From Bacillus sp. HSf4 (GTDB lineage: Bacteria > Bacillota > Bacilli > Bacillales > Bacillaceae): a DNA stretch of 64,000 nt. Made by a program: the position numbers and the translations under genes. This document shows positions 44,950 to 56,391 of this stretch, one piece after another. The first letter of the stretch is position 1, and every line of letters starts with the position of its first letter. The notes beneath the pieces are model-generated. The model ran no database searches. It was not told the DNA's origin and saw only the letters and a list, made by a program, of their open reading frames with translations. The stretch covers positions 1,910,001-1,974,000 of the forward strand of contig NZ_CP120679.1 of NCBI RefSeq assembly GCF_029537375.1. Direction: 5' to 3'.

Positions 44950-44986
44950 ATGAGTAGGGTGAGCGACGGCTCTCATTCTACTCATA
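44950..44986 (+). terminator. Hairpin before the nrd promoter
   Basis: ATGAGTAG and CTACTCAT pair with an inner TGAG/CTCA stem. It probably ends the ymzA transcript, though the T tract is short. A GGCCT/AGGCC and a GCGAATTG/CAACTCGC pair follow. Confidence 0.45.
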
Positions 44987-45045
44987 TTTCTTTGGCCTTT
45001 AGGCCTCCCAGAGCTGAAGCGAATTGTGAACTTTTTCAACTCGCG

Positions 45046-45093
45046 TATCAATATATTGTGTTTTTTCGAATGATGGTATACTATATATTGTGT
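45046..45093 (+). promoter_or_regulatory. Tandem NrdR boxes before nrdI
   Basis: TATCAATATATTGTGT at 45046-45061 and ATACTATATATTGTGT at 45078-45093 match the NrdR box (ACA-C-WATATWTW-GTGT pattern) and are 32 bases apart, about three helix turns, the standard NrdR spacing. TATACT at 45077-45082 would be the -10. NrdR would repress the operon when dATP is high. Confidence 0.8.
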
Positions 45094-45130
45094 AAGGACG
45101 AGTTGAGAGACTCTGAAACAATTTTAATAG

Positions 45131-47597
<2,467 letters not shown>

Positions 47598-47617
47598 TTA
47601 AAGGAGAGTATGCGAAA

Positions 47618-48595
47618 GTGACGAAAATATATGATGCAGCAAACTGGTCAAAGCATGAAGATGATTTTACCCAGATGTTTTACAACCAAAATGTAAAGCA
47701 GTTTTGGCTTCCGGAAGAAATCGCCTTAAACGGCGATCTTCTCACATGGAAGTACTTGGGCAAAAACGAACAGGACACATACATGAAAGTGCTCGCAGGG
47801 CTGACCCTTCTCGATACGGAGCAGGGCAACACCGGAATGCCTCTTGTCGCAGAGCATGTTGAAGGCCACCAGCGCAAAGCGGTGCTCAACTTCATGGCGA
47901 TGATGGAGAACGCGGTTCACGCCAAGTCCTATTCCAACATTTTCATGACCCTTGCCCCGACAGAGACGATCAACGAAGTCTTTGAATGGGTGAAACAAAA
48001 TAAATACCTGCAAAAGAAAGCGCGGACGATTGTCCGGATCTATGAAGAAATCCGCGGGGGCGACAAAATATCGCTGTTTAAGGCGATGGTCGCGTCGGTC
48101 TATCTGGAAAGCTTCCTGTTTTACAGCGGCTTCTACTATCCCCTTTATTTTTACGGACAAGGCAAGCTCATGCAGAGCGGTGAAATCATCAACCTGATCC
48201 TCCGGGATGAAGCGATTCACGGCGTTTATGTCGGTCTGCTCGCCCAGGAGATTTACAATCAGCAGACACCGGAGAAGAAAGAAGAGCTATATGCCTTTGC
48301 GATCGATCTATTGAAAGAGCTTTATGAAAACGAGCTTGAATATACAGAAGACTTGTATGATCAGGTCGGCCTGTCACACGATGTCAAAAAGTTCATTCGC
48401 TACAATGCAAACAAGGCGCTGATGAACCTTGGCTTTGAGGCCTATTTCGAAGAAGAAGAGATCAACCCGATCGTCTTGAACGGCTTGAATACGAAAACGA
48501 AATCGCACGACTTCTTCTCCATGAAAGGGAACGGCTACAAAAAAGCAACCGTTGAACCGCTGAAAGACGACGACTTTTATTTTGACGAAAACTAA
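47618..48595 (+). CDS. nrdF: Ribonucleotide reductase small subunit NrdF
   Basis: A 325-residue radical subunit. [29 protein letters not shown] and [12 protein letters not shown] hold the metal ligands (Asp, Glu, His), and a Tyr near residue 105 carries the radical. A GTG at 47618 with GGAGAG upstream matches the B. subtilis start. It forms a complex with NrdE. Confidence 0.95.
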   Translation: MTKIYDAANWSKHEDDFTQMFYNQNVKQFWLPEEIALNGDLLTWKYLGKNEQDTYMKVLAGLTLLDTEQGNTGMPLVAEHVEGHQRKAVLNFMAMMENAVHAKSYSNIFMTLAPTETINEVFEWVKQNKYLQKKARTIVRIYEEIRGGDKISLFKAMVASVYLESFLFYSGFYYPLYFYGQGKLMQSGEIINLILRDEAIHGVYVGLLAQEIYNQQTPEKKEELYAFAIDLLKELYENELEYTEDLYDQVGLSHDVKKFIRYNANKALMNLGFEAYFEEEEINPIVLNGLNTKTKSHDFFSMKGNGYKKATVEPLKDDDFYFDEN

Positions 48596-48667
48596 GACGG
48601 ACGGTGCGGAAGAAACATCTGTCCGCACCGCCGGCCTAACGGCTGAAAAACAAATAGCATGGCAAAA

Positions 48668-48694
48668 CAAGAGCAGAATCGATCTGCTCTTTTA
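48668..48694 (+). terminator. Terminator between nrdF and ymaB
   Basis: AAGAGCAGA and TCTGCTCTT pair, followed by TTATC. It probably lets only part of the transcript reach ymaB. Confidence 0.7.
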
Positions 48695-48715
48695 TCTTGA
48701 GGAGGAACTTGATCG

Positions 48716-49333
48716 ATGGGGAAAATGGATGAAATGATTCTCGTGGCGCCGCGGGAAGAAGTATTTGCAAAGGAAACGCTGACCTTTCAAGGTGTAAATA
48801 GTGATCGGAAAACGATCGAACAGATCATGGCGCACATCGAACGTCATTTCAGTGAGATGAGAAGGGGGGACGCCGAGGAAAACCCTGCCTTTAAACAGCC
48901 GATCCCTTATGTTGTCATGAAAAGGGATGATGAAATCTTCGTTTATGAACGGCTTGAAGGCGGCGGGGAAGCGCGGCTTCACAATAAGCTGTCGCTCGGC
49001 TTCGGCGGACATATGAACTTTACTAGCGGCCTTGGCTTTTCTGATATTTTGAAGCTGAATACAGATCGGGAGCTTGACGAAGAGCTTTTGATCCAGGAAG
49101 CAGATAAAGAAAAAATGGTGACGCTCGGACTGATTAACGATGATGAAAACAGCGTTGGCAAAGTCCATATCGGTATCCTCTCCGCGCTTGAGCTAAAAAA
49201 GGGCGCACATGTTGAAGTGAAAGAACAGGATCAGATTGCCGGCCGCTGGATGAAAGCGTCAGATCTGAAAGAGAAAAGCGTCTATGACAGGCTGGAATCA
49301 TGGTCGCAGTTTGTTGTTGATATTTTAGTATAA
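48716..49333 (+). CDS. ymaB: Nudix-like protein YmaB
   Basis: A 205-residue protein that follows nrdF in B. subtilis also. LGFGGHMNFTSG and RELDEELLIQE resemble a Nudix box with Glu residues, suggesting a phosphohydrolase; whether it cleans nucleotides in step with the reductase is not known. GAGGAGG precedes the ATG. A strong terminator follows. Confidence 0.85.
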   Translation: MGKMDEMILVAPREEVFAKETLTFQGVNSDRKTIEQIMAHIERHFSEMRRGDAEENPAFKQPIPYVVMKRDDEIFVYERLEGGGEARLHNKLSLGFGGHMNFTSGLGFSDILKLNTDRELDEELLIQEADKEKMVTLGLINDDENSVGKVHIGILSALELKKGAHVEVKEQDQIAGRWMKASDLKEKSVYDRLESWSQFVVDILV

Positions 49334-49340
49334 GCATAAG

Positions 49341-49371
49341 AGGTTCGGCTTTACAGCCGAACCTCTTTTTA
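49341..49371 (+). terminator. Terminator of ymaB
   Basis: GAGGTTCGGCT and AGCCGAACCTC pair over eleven bases, followed by five T. Confidence 0.9.
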
Positions 49372-49373
49372 TA

Positions 49374-49411
49374 TTGAACATAAAACCAAAATGCGATATA
49401 TTGGTTTTATG
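49374..49411 (+). promoter_or_regulatory. Promoter and operator of the GntR gene
   Basis: TTGAAC at 49374-49379, a 17-base spacer and TATATT at 49397-49402. The palindrome CATAAAACCAA (49379-49389) and TTGGTTTTATG (49401-49411) overlaps spacer and -10, so the GntR protein probably represses itself here. Confidence 0.65.
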
Positions 49412-50074
49412 ATGAACAATAACATTAAACCGATTAAGCGGATTTCATTCCGTGAAGAAGTCTACCAAGCGCTTAAACGCGAAATCGTCCATTTACAGTT
49501 GAAGCCTGGAGAGCGCCTTCATGATCAGGAGCTTGCTGAGCAATTCGGCATCAGCCGCACCCCTGTCAGAGAGGCACTCAAACGACTGGAGGATGAAGGG
49601 CTTGTCGAAGCGGTACCAGGATCGGCAACACGTGTAGCCCCGCTGAACCGTGAAGAGGCAGAGCATGCCTTTCCCGTAACGGCTGCATTGCACGCTTTGG
49701 CCGTCCGGCTTTCAATCCCTTCCTTAACAGAGGAGGATATAAAAGAGCTGGAGGAGCATAACAATCGACTCCAGCATGCGATTGAAAAAGAGGACATCAT
49801 CGCCGCCATTGAAGCAGATGAAGCATTTCACCGCGTATTTTTAAACGCGGCCAAAAATCCGGAAATTATCCGTGCACTGGACAGAATCACCGCCAAGATT
49901 TTCCGGCTGGAAATGTCCCAGTTTTCTTCAGTCAGCAGCATGAAATCAGTTGAACAGCATCGAAAGGTCATCGAAGCCGCTCAAAAGAGAAATGCTGAAA
50001 CGGCGGCGAGGCTTGCCGAGGAGAACTGGCTGAGTCTTGGAAATCGATTGGCCGGACATCAAGAAAAGGAGTGA
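49409..50074 (+). CDS. GntR/FadR-family transcription regulator
   Basis: A 221-residue regulator: winged helix at about residues 10-75 (FREEVYQALKREIV, LAEQFGISRTPVREALKRLE) and a helical FCD ligand domain after it (EADEAFHRVFLNAA, VEQHRKVIEAAQ with its metal-type His residues). The start is ATG 49409 or 49412; both stand within a few bases of the expected transcription start and have no ribosome site, so the mRNA may be leaderless. It overlaps the transporter gene by four bases, which suggests that it controls that transporter and senses its substrate. Confidence 0.8.
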   Translation: MMNNNIKPIKRISFREEVYQALKREIVHLQLKPGERLHDQELAEQFGISRTPVREALKRLEDEGLVEAVPGSATRVAPLNREEAEHAFPVTAALHALAVRLSIPSLTEEDIKELEEHNNRLQHAIEKEDIIAAIEADEAFHRVFLNAAKNPEIIRALDRITAKIFRLEMSQFSSVSSMKSVEQHRKVIEAAQKRNAETAARLAEENWLSLGNRLAGHQEKE

Positions 50075-51048
50075 TGGGTTTGAGGCCGATTATACTTGGC
50101 ATTTGCGCCGCTTTCTTTTTCGCTTTCACATTTGTCCTCAACAGAGCGATGGAGCTCGGTGGGGGAAGCTGGATCTGGAGCGCTTCTCTCCGGTTTCTAT
50201 TCATGGCGCCGCTCCTCTTTGCCATCGTTTGTATGAGAGGAAATGCGGCACAGGTCTTTCAGGAAATCAAAAAAGCGCCGCTCGGCTGGATGAAATGGAG
50301 CATCGTCGGGTTCGGCTTTTTTTATGCGCCGCTGTGTTTTGCCGCCGCTTTCGGACCGGGCTGGCTGATTGCGGGAACATGGCAGGTCACCATCATCTCA
50401 GGCTCGCTACTGGCGCCGCTTTTTTATGAGACTGTCCAAACAAAAGCAGGGCTTGTGCAAATCAGGGGGCAAATCCCTTATAAGGGGTTGATGATGTCGC
50501 TTTTGATTTTGGCGGGGGTTGTGCTGATGCAGGCGGAACATGCGGCACAGCTTTCATTAAAGGAGATGGTCTTATGTGTTGCTCCGGTCATCTTAGCTTC
50601 TTTTGCCTATCCGCTCGGAAACAGGAAAATGATGGAGCTTTGCGGCGGTCGTCTTGACGCATATCAGCGCGTACTCGGAATGACGCTGGCAAGTCTTCCG
50701 TTTTGGCTGTTCCTTTCTCTATTCGGCTTTTGGCAAGCAGGTCCGCCAAGCGCCGGTCAGCTTGTCCAATCCGCTTTGGTCGCTGTGTTTTCCGGAATAT
50801 GCGCGACGATTTTGTTCTTTGCCGCAACTGATATTGTCAAAGGGAATATGCAGAAACTGGCCGCTGTCGAAGCGACGCAATCATTTGAAGTTTTGTTTGC
50901 GGCAGCAGGAGAAATTGTCTTCCTTTCAAGCCCGCTGCCCGGAGCCGTATCCTGGGCCGGCATGGTCCTGGTCGTCGTAGGGATGATGTTAAACAGCTAT
51001 GTATCGAACAAAAAAACGGCGGTCGAAAGCGAAGCTGTCAAAGCATGA
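50071..51048 (+). CDS. DMT-type multidrug/metabolite transporter
   Basis: A 325-residue membrane protein with ten helices, related to the EmrE/DMT exporters that are paired in tandem halves (residues 1-150 and 165-310). LGICAAFFFAFTFVLNRAME opens the first half and a matching segment VVLVVVGMMLNSY the end. The GTG at 50071 is inside the gntR stop (GTGA). It is probably an exporter of a small molecule recognised by the regulator. Confidence 0.75.
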   Translation: MMGLRPIILGICAAFFFAFTFVLNRAMELGGGSWIWSASLRFLFMAPLLFAIVCMRGNAAQVFQEIKKAPLGWMKWSIVGFGFFYAPLCFAAAFGPGWLIAGTWQVTIISGSLLAPLFYETVQTKAGLVQIRGQIPYKGLMMSLLILAGVVLMQAEHAAQLSLKEMVLCVAPVILASFAYPLGNRKMMELCGGRLDAYQRVLGMTLASLPFWLFLSLFGFWQAGPPSAGQLVQSALVAVFSGICATILFFAATDIVKGNMQKLAAVEATQSFEVLFAAAGEIVFLSSPLPGAVSWAGMVLVVVGMMLNSYVSNKKTAVESEAVKA

Positions 51049-51051
51049 AAA

Positions 51052-51084
51052 ACCTGCGATCTGTGAAGACCGCAGGCTTTTTTC
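51052..51084. terminator. Bidirectional terminator
   Basis: CCTGCG and CGCAGG pair around a loop, followed by CTTTTTTCT, between the transporter and cwlC. Confidence 0.75.
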
Positions 51085-51845
51085 TATTCTTGATAAACAA
51101 AAGCATCAAATCCGGCGTTTTTTGCCTCCTGGGCCAGTGCTTCAGCATTCGCTTTAGAGGAAAATGCCCCGATTTGCACCTTATAAAGGCTGTCTCTGTA
51201 AATGACGATGGCGTCAAATCCTTTGGCTTTCGCCCTCGCCGCAAGATCATCGGCGTTTGCCTTCTTCTCGAAGGCGCCGATTTGAACTTTATAGAGAGCT
51301 GTCGTTTTTTTCGACAGACTGAATGCCCTCGCCAGTCCATTGGCATGGCCTCTGACGATGGATTGGATAAAAGTTGGTGATTTCAGTTTATTGGCGTCGT
51401 TTGCATTATCCACAAAACCATTTTCCGTGAGCAGCGCCGGCATATTCGACTCGCGCAAAACATGGAAATCGGCCGTTTTCTTACCGCGGTCATTAAAATC
51501 GACCGCTTTTAAAATCTCTTCATGCATAATATTCTGGTAGGTGGTGGTAGGAGCGCCGACACCAGGATAAATATAGTCTTCATAGCCTGTACCGCCTCCG
51601 GCGTTAATGTGGATTGACAGGTAAAAATCAGCACCCCAGCTGTTTGCGGCGTTCGTCCTTTGCGTCAGACTGACAGTCTGGTCGCTTGTCCTACTCAGCT
51701 GCACAGAAACATTTTGATATTCATCAAGCAACAGGTTTCTGAGAGCCAAGGCGATTTGCAATGTGATATTCTTTTCCTGCAAGCCGTTGCCGGTTGCACC
51801 TGGGTCTGTACCGCCATGGCCCGGATCGATGAAAATTTTAACCAC
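51084..51845 (-). CDS. cwlC: N-acetylmuramoyl-L-alanine amidase CwlC
   Basis: A 253-residue wall hydrolase. The amidase-3 domain (1-175) has the zinc motifs DPGHGGTDPGA with His, DFYLSIHINAGGGTG with the second His, and LLTENGFVDN with the catalytic Glu. Two SPOR-type repeats follow (YKVQIGAFEKKANAD and YKVQIGAFSSKANAE) that bind denuded glycan strands. No signal peptide, as for CwlC, which helps lyse the mother cell late in sporulation. It is the last gene of the core block. Confidence 0.9.
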   Translation of the reverse strand: MVKIFIDPGHGGTDPGATGNGLQEKNITLQIALALRNLLLDEYQNVSVQLSRTSDQTVSLTQRTNAANSWGADFYLSIHINAGGGTGYEDYIYPGVGAPTTTYQNIMHEEILKAVDFNDRGKKTADFHVLRESNMPALLTENGFVDNANDANKLKSPTFIQSIVRGHANGLARAFSLSKKTTALYKVQIGAFEKKANADDLAARAKAKGFDAIVIYRDSLYKVQIGAFSSKANAEALAQEAKNAGFDAFVYQE

Positions 51846-51963
51846 TAAACATCACCTCACTACATAATCTATGATCACCTTGTAAGAAAGGGTTGTGCGA
51901 TCATCACCAACTAACAGAATTTTGTCAATATTCGGCTTATTATTGACCTTCGGCAATCAATGG

Positions 51964-51992
51964 TTGCTTTTTTGTTTTATCTATACTATAAT
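51964..51992 (+). promoter_or_regulatory. Promoter of the candidate small RNA
   Basis: TTGCTT at 51964-51969, a 17-base spacer and TATAAT at 51987-51992. Transcription would start near 51999. Confidence 0.6.
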
Positions 51993-51998
51993 CTAAAT

Positions 51999-52210
51999 AC
52001 GCTGCATTGTACGTAATGATAATTAAGTTTTAACCTTTAAGCTGTAATAGGGAGTTTTATATCGAACCTGGAATGTCAAGCCTTCTGAGAAAGGACGGCA
52101 GGAAAGTTTCTGCAGACACCCACTTTGAGGAGTGTGGTTTAAAACTTTCTTACTTGCATACGGCAATTGCAGCACCTAAGTCATTTTATTTAAAATGGCT
52201 TTTTTATTTT
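51999..52210 (+). ncRNA. Candidate structured small RNA, about 200 nt
   Basis: A good promoter stands before it and a terminator ends it: ATTTTA/TAAAAT within GTCATTTTA and TAAAATGGC, followed by seven T (52179-52210). No protein frame is present. A nested set of helices is visible: AGCTGTAAT with ATTGCAGC closing, then AGTTTTA with TAAAACT, and inside them CCTT/AAGG, GCAG/CTGC and CCCACT/AGTGTGG hairpins. Length and closing-stem layout suggest a 6S-like or other regulatory RNA, but I could not match it to a family. Confidence 0.55.
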
Positions 52211-52316
52211 GCACCCAAATAGTTGACGATAATAATTTTATGTAAACTATCATTATTTTTAATATTCGAACATTCCATTTAAAGTGTATAATGATAACTA
52301 AATCAAACTTGTAGGT

Positions 52317-52748
52317 GTGAAGCGGAACATGTGCACATGTATATTTTGCGATATCGCGAAACAGAACGTTCATTGCTATGAAGTGTATAAAAATGAACAT
52401 ATCACATCATTTCTCGATCTTAATCCTATCACAAATGGTCATACACTGATCATTCCCAATCAACATATTGAAAGGCTGGATGAATTGGACGATCCCATCC
52501 TGGCAAGCGCATTCATGAACGCCTTAATCAAAATTCCTCAAATTTTAATTCAGTCAGGAATTTGTGAAGATTACACGATCCTTTCTGATAATGGAGAGCA
52601 CGCTCAGCAAGATATAAAGCACGTTCATTTTCATGTGATCCCCAGACATTTACATGAAAAGCCTGTTTTTCGATTAGAAACGAATTGCCATGCAGCGAAA
52701 AGAAGCAGCTTATTTTCGGTCTGGCAAAAAATCGTCATGTCCAGGTGA
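52317..52748 (+). CDS. HIT-family nucleotide hydrolase
   Basis: A 143-residue protein with CIFCDIAKQ at the N-terminus (zinc Cys pair as in other HIT proteins), LDLNPITNGHTLIIP, and the histidine triad HVHFHVIPR. It would cleave nucleotide-phosphate conjugates. The GTG at 52317 has GTAGGT before it; ATG 52329 with AGCGGA is an alternative start. TATAAT at 52287 is the likely -10. Confidence 0.85.
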   Translation: MKRNMCTCIFCDIAKQNVHCYEVYKNEHITSFLDLNPITNGHTLIIPNQHIERLDELDDPILASAFMNALIKIPQILIQSGICEDYTILSDNGEHAQQDIKHVHFHVIPRHLHEKPVFRLETNCHAAKRSSLFSVWQKIVMSR

Positions 52749-52898
52749 ATGGGGAGAGTTGAAAAATCAAATGAAACCTTAATGATCAGTTGGTAGTTAC
52801 CAATGTCTTAATAAAAAGATGGTGTCCATTTAAAATTTCGCTGTTGTATGTTTCTGTGTAGTGAACTTTAGTGAGATCCTTACAAAGGAGGAGCTTTT

Positions 52899-53432
52899 AT
52901 GGAAGAAGGAAAGTTAGTACACATGACTCTAAATGGTATCAAGAAAGCAGTTTCTAAATATGGTACATTCCCTATGTTCCATCATGGGGGGTATGTCATG
53001 GAAGATGCTGCTTTTTATTTTGAAGATCCAGCAAGTCCTCAAGCAATTAGCGACTTAGAAAAGAAGTTAGGTGTTACTTTCCCTAATGATTATAAAGAGT
53101 TTTTGTTGCAACACAATGGGATGAAAATGTTTGATGGTGTTGAAATACTTAACATAGAAGGAATCATTGAATATAACGAAGTTCAAGATTTCCCCGAGGG
53201 ATACGTCCTAATTGGATATCATTTTGACGGAAGATATGTCATAGACACAAACAAATCAAGAAACGGATTAGGTTATATGTTATATCTAGATTCAATTGAT
53301 GCTATAGAAGATGCGGTTAACTTAGATTCTAATTTTGAGATATGGTTTGATATGTTAGTGTCTTCTAACGGGACGAAATATTGGGAAGTGAGTCCGAATA
53401 TCCAGGAGTATTATAAACTGGTTTCAGAATAA
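52899..53432 (+). CDS. SMI1/KNR4-family immunity protein (orphan)
   Basis: A 177-residue acidic protein with the SMI1 core: SDLEKKLGVTFPNDYKEFLL, HNGMKMFDGVEIL, VIDTNKSRNGLGYML and FEIWFDMLVSS. SMI1 proteins bind and block nuclease toxin tails. AAAGGAGGAGC precedes the ATG at 52899. No intact toxin precedes it; instead a broken HNH toxin tail lies just downstream on the opposite strand. It may be kept as protection against toxins of relatives. Confidence 0.8.
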   Translation: MEEGKLVHMTLNGIKKAVSKYGTFPMFHHGGYVMEDAAFYFEDPASPQAISDLEKKLGVTFPNDYKEFLLQHNGMKMFDGVEILNIEGIIEYNEVQDFPEGYVLIGYHFDGRYVIDTNKSRNGLGYMLYLDSIDAIEDAVNLDSNFEIWFDMLVSSNGTKYWEVSPNIQEYYKLVSE

Positions 53433-53436
53433 GAAG

Positions 53437-53640
53437 CCCACGATGGATTTACTTCTTCCTATGAAAATTCACATCGATTGGAATTAAATTACTTGTCTGA
53501 TTACCTCCGCCATACTCCCTAGGTAGTTGATGATGAACATCAAATTTTGCCCAAGTTTTTTCCATATTTTTTATTGTACCAATCCCTATACGCTTGGCGT
53601 TCTTTAGTTCCCCATTTTACTCTTTTGGCACCCATTTAAT
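53437..53640 (-). pseudogene. Broken HNH nuclease toxin tail
   Basis: On the minus strand from about 53640 a frame reads AKRVKWGTKERQAYRDWYNKKYG and, after one frameshift near 53555, AKFDVHHQLPREYGGGNQ and SNLIPIDVNFHRKK with a stop at the end. VHHxLPREYGG with NLIPI is the usual C-terminal HNH motif of Bacillus polymorphic toxins. Only the tail is present, with no secretion domain and a broken frame. DNA from 53641 to 53843 shows no gene. Confidence 0.65.
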
Positions 53641-53843
53641 AAACGCATTAAGTGGGCTAATATATTTAATCCTGATTGCTTATCTGTGTAGTCGGAGGGG
53701 AAGAACATACCCTTCATATTGTTAGGTATAATCCTTAAGTCCAAGTTAACGTTCTAATAGTTGGCTTTTTCCACTGTCTACTTAGAAGGGGGAATATCAA
53801 TCTGGCTGTCTTTTTTGATTAGGTTTATTGTCATGATCTATTC

Positions 53844-53903
53844 GATTCATTTTCATGGACAGACAGGATTTATTCACCAATTCTTTTCCGTTTAGTGGTA
53901 AAC
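53844..53903 (+). promoter_or_regulatory. LXG leader repeat, copy 3
   Basis: TTTATT at 53869-53874 and TTTAGT at 53891-53896 are 16 bases apart, in the same arrangement as copies 1 and 2, and the flanking bases GATTCATTTTCATGGA and CACCAATT are conserved. Confidence 0.6.
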
Positions 53904-53939
53904 TTTCTATTGACCATGACTTAGGAAGGGTTTGGATTC

Positions 53940-55817
53940 ATGAAAGTATATGAAGCAAAATCACTAAAATCCGCCATGGAAGCACGATCACATGAATACA
54001 AGAAAGCCAGAGAACAGTTTGTCAATCTGCAAAGGGCTTTTATGGGGATGGCTGACTTAGGCGATGAGTTTCAGGGAAGAGGCGCTGACAATATCAAGTC
54101 CTTTTATAAAGAACATGCCAGAAATGTTGATGAATGGCTTGGTATGTTTGACATGCAAATCGCTTTTCTGGACAGCATTGCCGGAGCGTTAGAAGAAGCA
54201 GATCTGGCGGGCAACACATTCGTTGACACTTCCTTTCTGGAAAACGAATTAGAGATTGCTTATAGAAAATCAAATGAAATGGTTGCCGAACAAAAGCAAG
54301 CGATTAAAGCTATCTTAGAAGACATAAAAGACATCGTTCCGTTAGGAGTCTTTTCAACATTCGACTTTAAAGAACATATCTCTAATTCAAAAGTAATTAA
54401 AGACAACACAGTTGACAAAATTCATGAAACCGATTGGAAATTAAAAAACGAATATGAGAAATCGGAATTGAATCAAGACTACATCGATAAAAGAATCAAA
54501 GCTTTACTAGACGCTACAGGAAAAGGAAAAAACGCACAACCGATCAACTTCAATGCAAAAGCATATTACGACACAAAAGTATTCAAGTATAAAGATGAAA
54601 TACATAAGAAAACAGAGGAATACCTTACAATTAAAAAAGAAGAAGCTGAAAAACGCAGGATTGAAGAGTTAAAAGAAAAGCTTGCCAAAGTATCTGATCC
54701 TGATGAATATCTTGAAATGGCCAAAGAGATTGGGTATGACAATCTAGACTCAGAGCAGAAACAATATGTTCAGGCACTGCAGAAGATGAAGCGTGATGAG
54801 TTCTTTGATCCAATTGGATTTCTTGGGGGAGTAAAAGATAATCTAGTCGATACGGGCATTGGGTTGTGGGACGCTGCAACCCACCCGAAGGAAACACTGG
54901 AGGGCATCGGCCATGTGATCATTCACCCCGTAGATACCTTTAACATCATAAAAAAGGATATTGAAGAATCCTTCGAGCGGGATGTGATCAATGGTGATAC
55001 CTACAGCAGAAGCCATTGGTTCGGATATGCCCTTACAACGGTGGGAACATCGATAGTAGGCTCAAAAGGTGTAGACAAATTAAGCAAAGTCTCGAAAGCC
55101 GGGAAAATCGGAAAAGCTGGAGCTAAAGTAAAGTCAGTTACAAAGAAAGCCACAAGCAAAACGATGAAGGTTTCAAAGGAAGCTTTAGAAAAAAGCGTAG
55201 CGTCTTTCAAACAATCGATGCAAAGGGTCGCTTCAAACATAAAAGGGATTCAAATACACAACCCTTTTGAGCCGCAAGTTGAATTTGCGGGCATAGGGAA
55301 AGTTCCATATAATGTACTCAATGGTGAGAAGATAAAAGAAAAGTTTATTCAGTTTGCAAAGAAAGTTTCTGATCTAAGCAGAAAACCGTTTACAGGAAAA
55401 AACATAAATCTTCCTTGGTTGAACAAAGAAAGATATGGAGTTACAGAAGTTAAGGGGCATGTAAAGGTTAAAGGAAAAACTAAGGATGTTGGTCGAAGAG
55501 TTTATACATGGAATGATATTGATATAAATCAAAAAAATGAGTTTGGTGTTACAAATCTTGAACTCATGAAAAAGGGGAGTGCTCCTTATGCAAAGGATGG
55601 TACTCAAATCAACCTTCATCATTTAATTCAAGAAGAAAAAGGAACAATGATAGAGATTCCAAATAGTTTGCACAGAAAATATTATAAAGTAATCCATGGA
55701 CTAAAAGGAAAAGGAGAAAGTTTCAGAAATGACCCTGAATTGAAAGCTCAATATAACTCTTTTCGAGGTCGCTATTGGAAGTGGAGAGCCGAAGAAATTG
55801 AGAAACAGATGAGGTGA
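53940..55817 (+). CDS. LXG polymorphic toxin 3 (LHH nuclease tail)
   Basis: A 625-residue toxin. Its N-terminal LXG domain ([36 protein letters not shown]) differs from those of toxins 1 and 2. A Lys/Glu coiled coil follows, then a middle part shared with toxin 2 ([62 protein letters not shown]). The last 70 residues hold [25 protein letters not shown] and a later [13 protein letters not shown], the LHH motif of the HNH/Endo VII nuclease group with the LHH at 559-561. It would be secreted by the Yuk system and act in target cells. The reading frame is intact. Confidence 0.85.
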   Translation: MKVYEAKSLKSAMEARSHEYKKAREQFVNLQRAFMGMADLGDEFQGRGADNIKSFYKEHARNVDEWLGMFDMQIAFLDSIAGALEEADLAGNTFVDTSFLENELEIAYRKSNEMVAEQKQAIKAILEDIKDIVPLGVFSTFDFKEHISNSKVIKDNTVDKIHETDWKLKNEYEKSELNQDYIDKRIKALLDATGKGKNAQPINFNAKAYYDTKVFKYKDEIHKKTEEYLTIKKEEAEKRRIEELKEKLAKVSDPDEYLEMAKEIGYDNLDSEQKQYVQALQKMKRDEFFDPIGFLGGVKDNLVDTGIGLWDAATHPKETLEGIGHVIIHPVDTFNIIKKDIEESFERDVINGDTYSRSHWFGYALTTVGTSIVGSKGVDKLSKVSKAGKIGKAGAKVKSVTKKATSKTMKVSKEALEKSVASFKQSMQRVASNIKGIQIHNPFEPQVEFAGIGKVPYNVLNGEKIKEKFIQFAKKVSDLSRKPFTGKNINLPWLNKERYGVTEVKGHVKVKGKTKDVGRRVYTWNDIDINQKNEFGVTNLELMKKGSAPYAKDGTQINLHHLIQEEKGTMIEIPNSLHRKYYKVIHGLKGKGESFRNDPELKAQYNSFRGRYWKWRAEEIEKQMR

Positions 55818-55825
55818 ATAATTTT

Positions 55826-56275
55826 ATGAATCTCTCAAAAGTTAGAGAATTTATTGAAGAGAATAAACATGAGGCAATATTTACTGGTGGTACAAATGAA
55901 AATAATATAAAGTGGATCGAAGAAACACTTCAAGTTGAATTGCCAGAGAGTTATAAATGGTTTTTAAGAAATTATGGTGCGGGTGGTATGTTTGGCGTTT
56001 TAATTTTAGGATATAATATTGACTCCGCTACAGTTGTTAACAAAACTGTAGAGTACAGAGAAGATTACAACTTAACAGAAGGCTTAGTGGTCATAGAAGA
56101 TATTGACTTCTTTGCTTATTGTTTAGATACAAACAAGATGGAAAATGGAGAATGTCCAGTATTTATATGGGATCGAGAAAATGGATATGAAAATTTTGTA
56201 GCCGGCAGTTTTATTGAATATTTTTATGATAAGCTTAAACGAATGAAAGAGAACTGGGAAGAAGATGAAGAGTAA
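55826..56275 (+). CDS. SMI1/KNR4-family immunity protein for toxin 3
   Basis: A 149-residue protein with the SMI1 core ([51 protein letters not shown] and an acidic tail). ATG 55826 with GAGGTGA upstream is used; a GTG at 55814 would lie inside the toxin stop. Immediate downstream position and the acidic character make it the antidote of the LHH nuclease. Confidence 0.85.
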   Translation: MNLSKVREFIEENKHEAIFTGGTNENNIKWIEETLQVELPESYKWFLRNYGAGGMFGVLILGYNIDSATVVNKTVEYREDYNLTEGLVVIEDIDFFAYCLDTNKMENGECPVFIWDRENGYENFVAGSFIEYFYDKLKRMKENWEEDEE

Positions 56276-56284
56276 TCAGATTAG

Positions 56285-56313
56285 CCTCATCCTTATTAAG
56301 GGTGAGGTTTTTC
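56285..56313 (+). terminator. Terminator of LXG-3/immunity operon
   Basis: CCTCATCCTT and AAGGGTGAGG pair over ten bases, followed by five T. Confidence 0.85.
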
Positions 56314-56391
56314 TGGGATTTTTTATATGGAAAAAATTATATAAAAGCCCTATAAACTATAATAAAATAATGTTTTTTAGAAGATGGGGTT

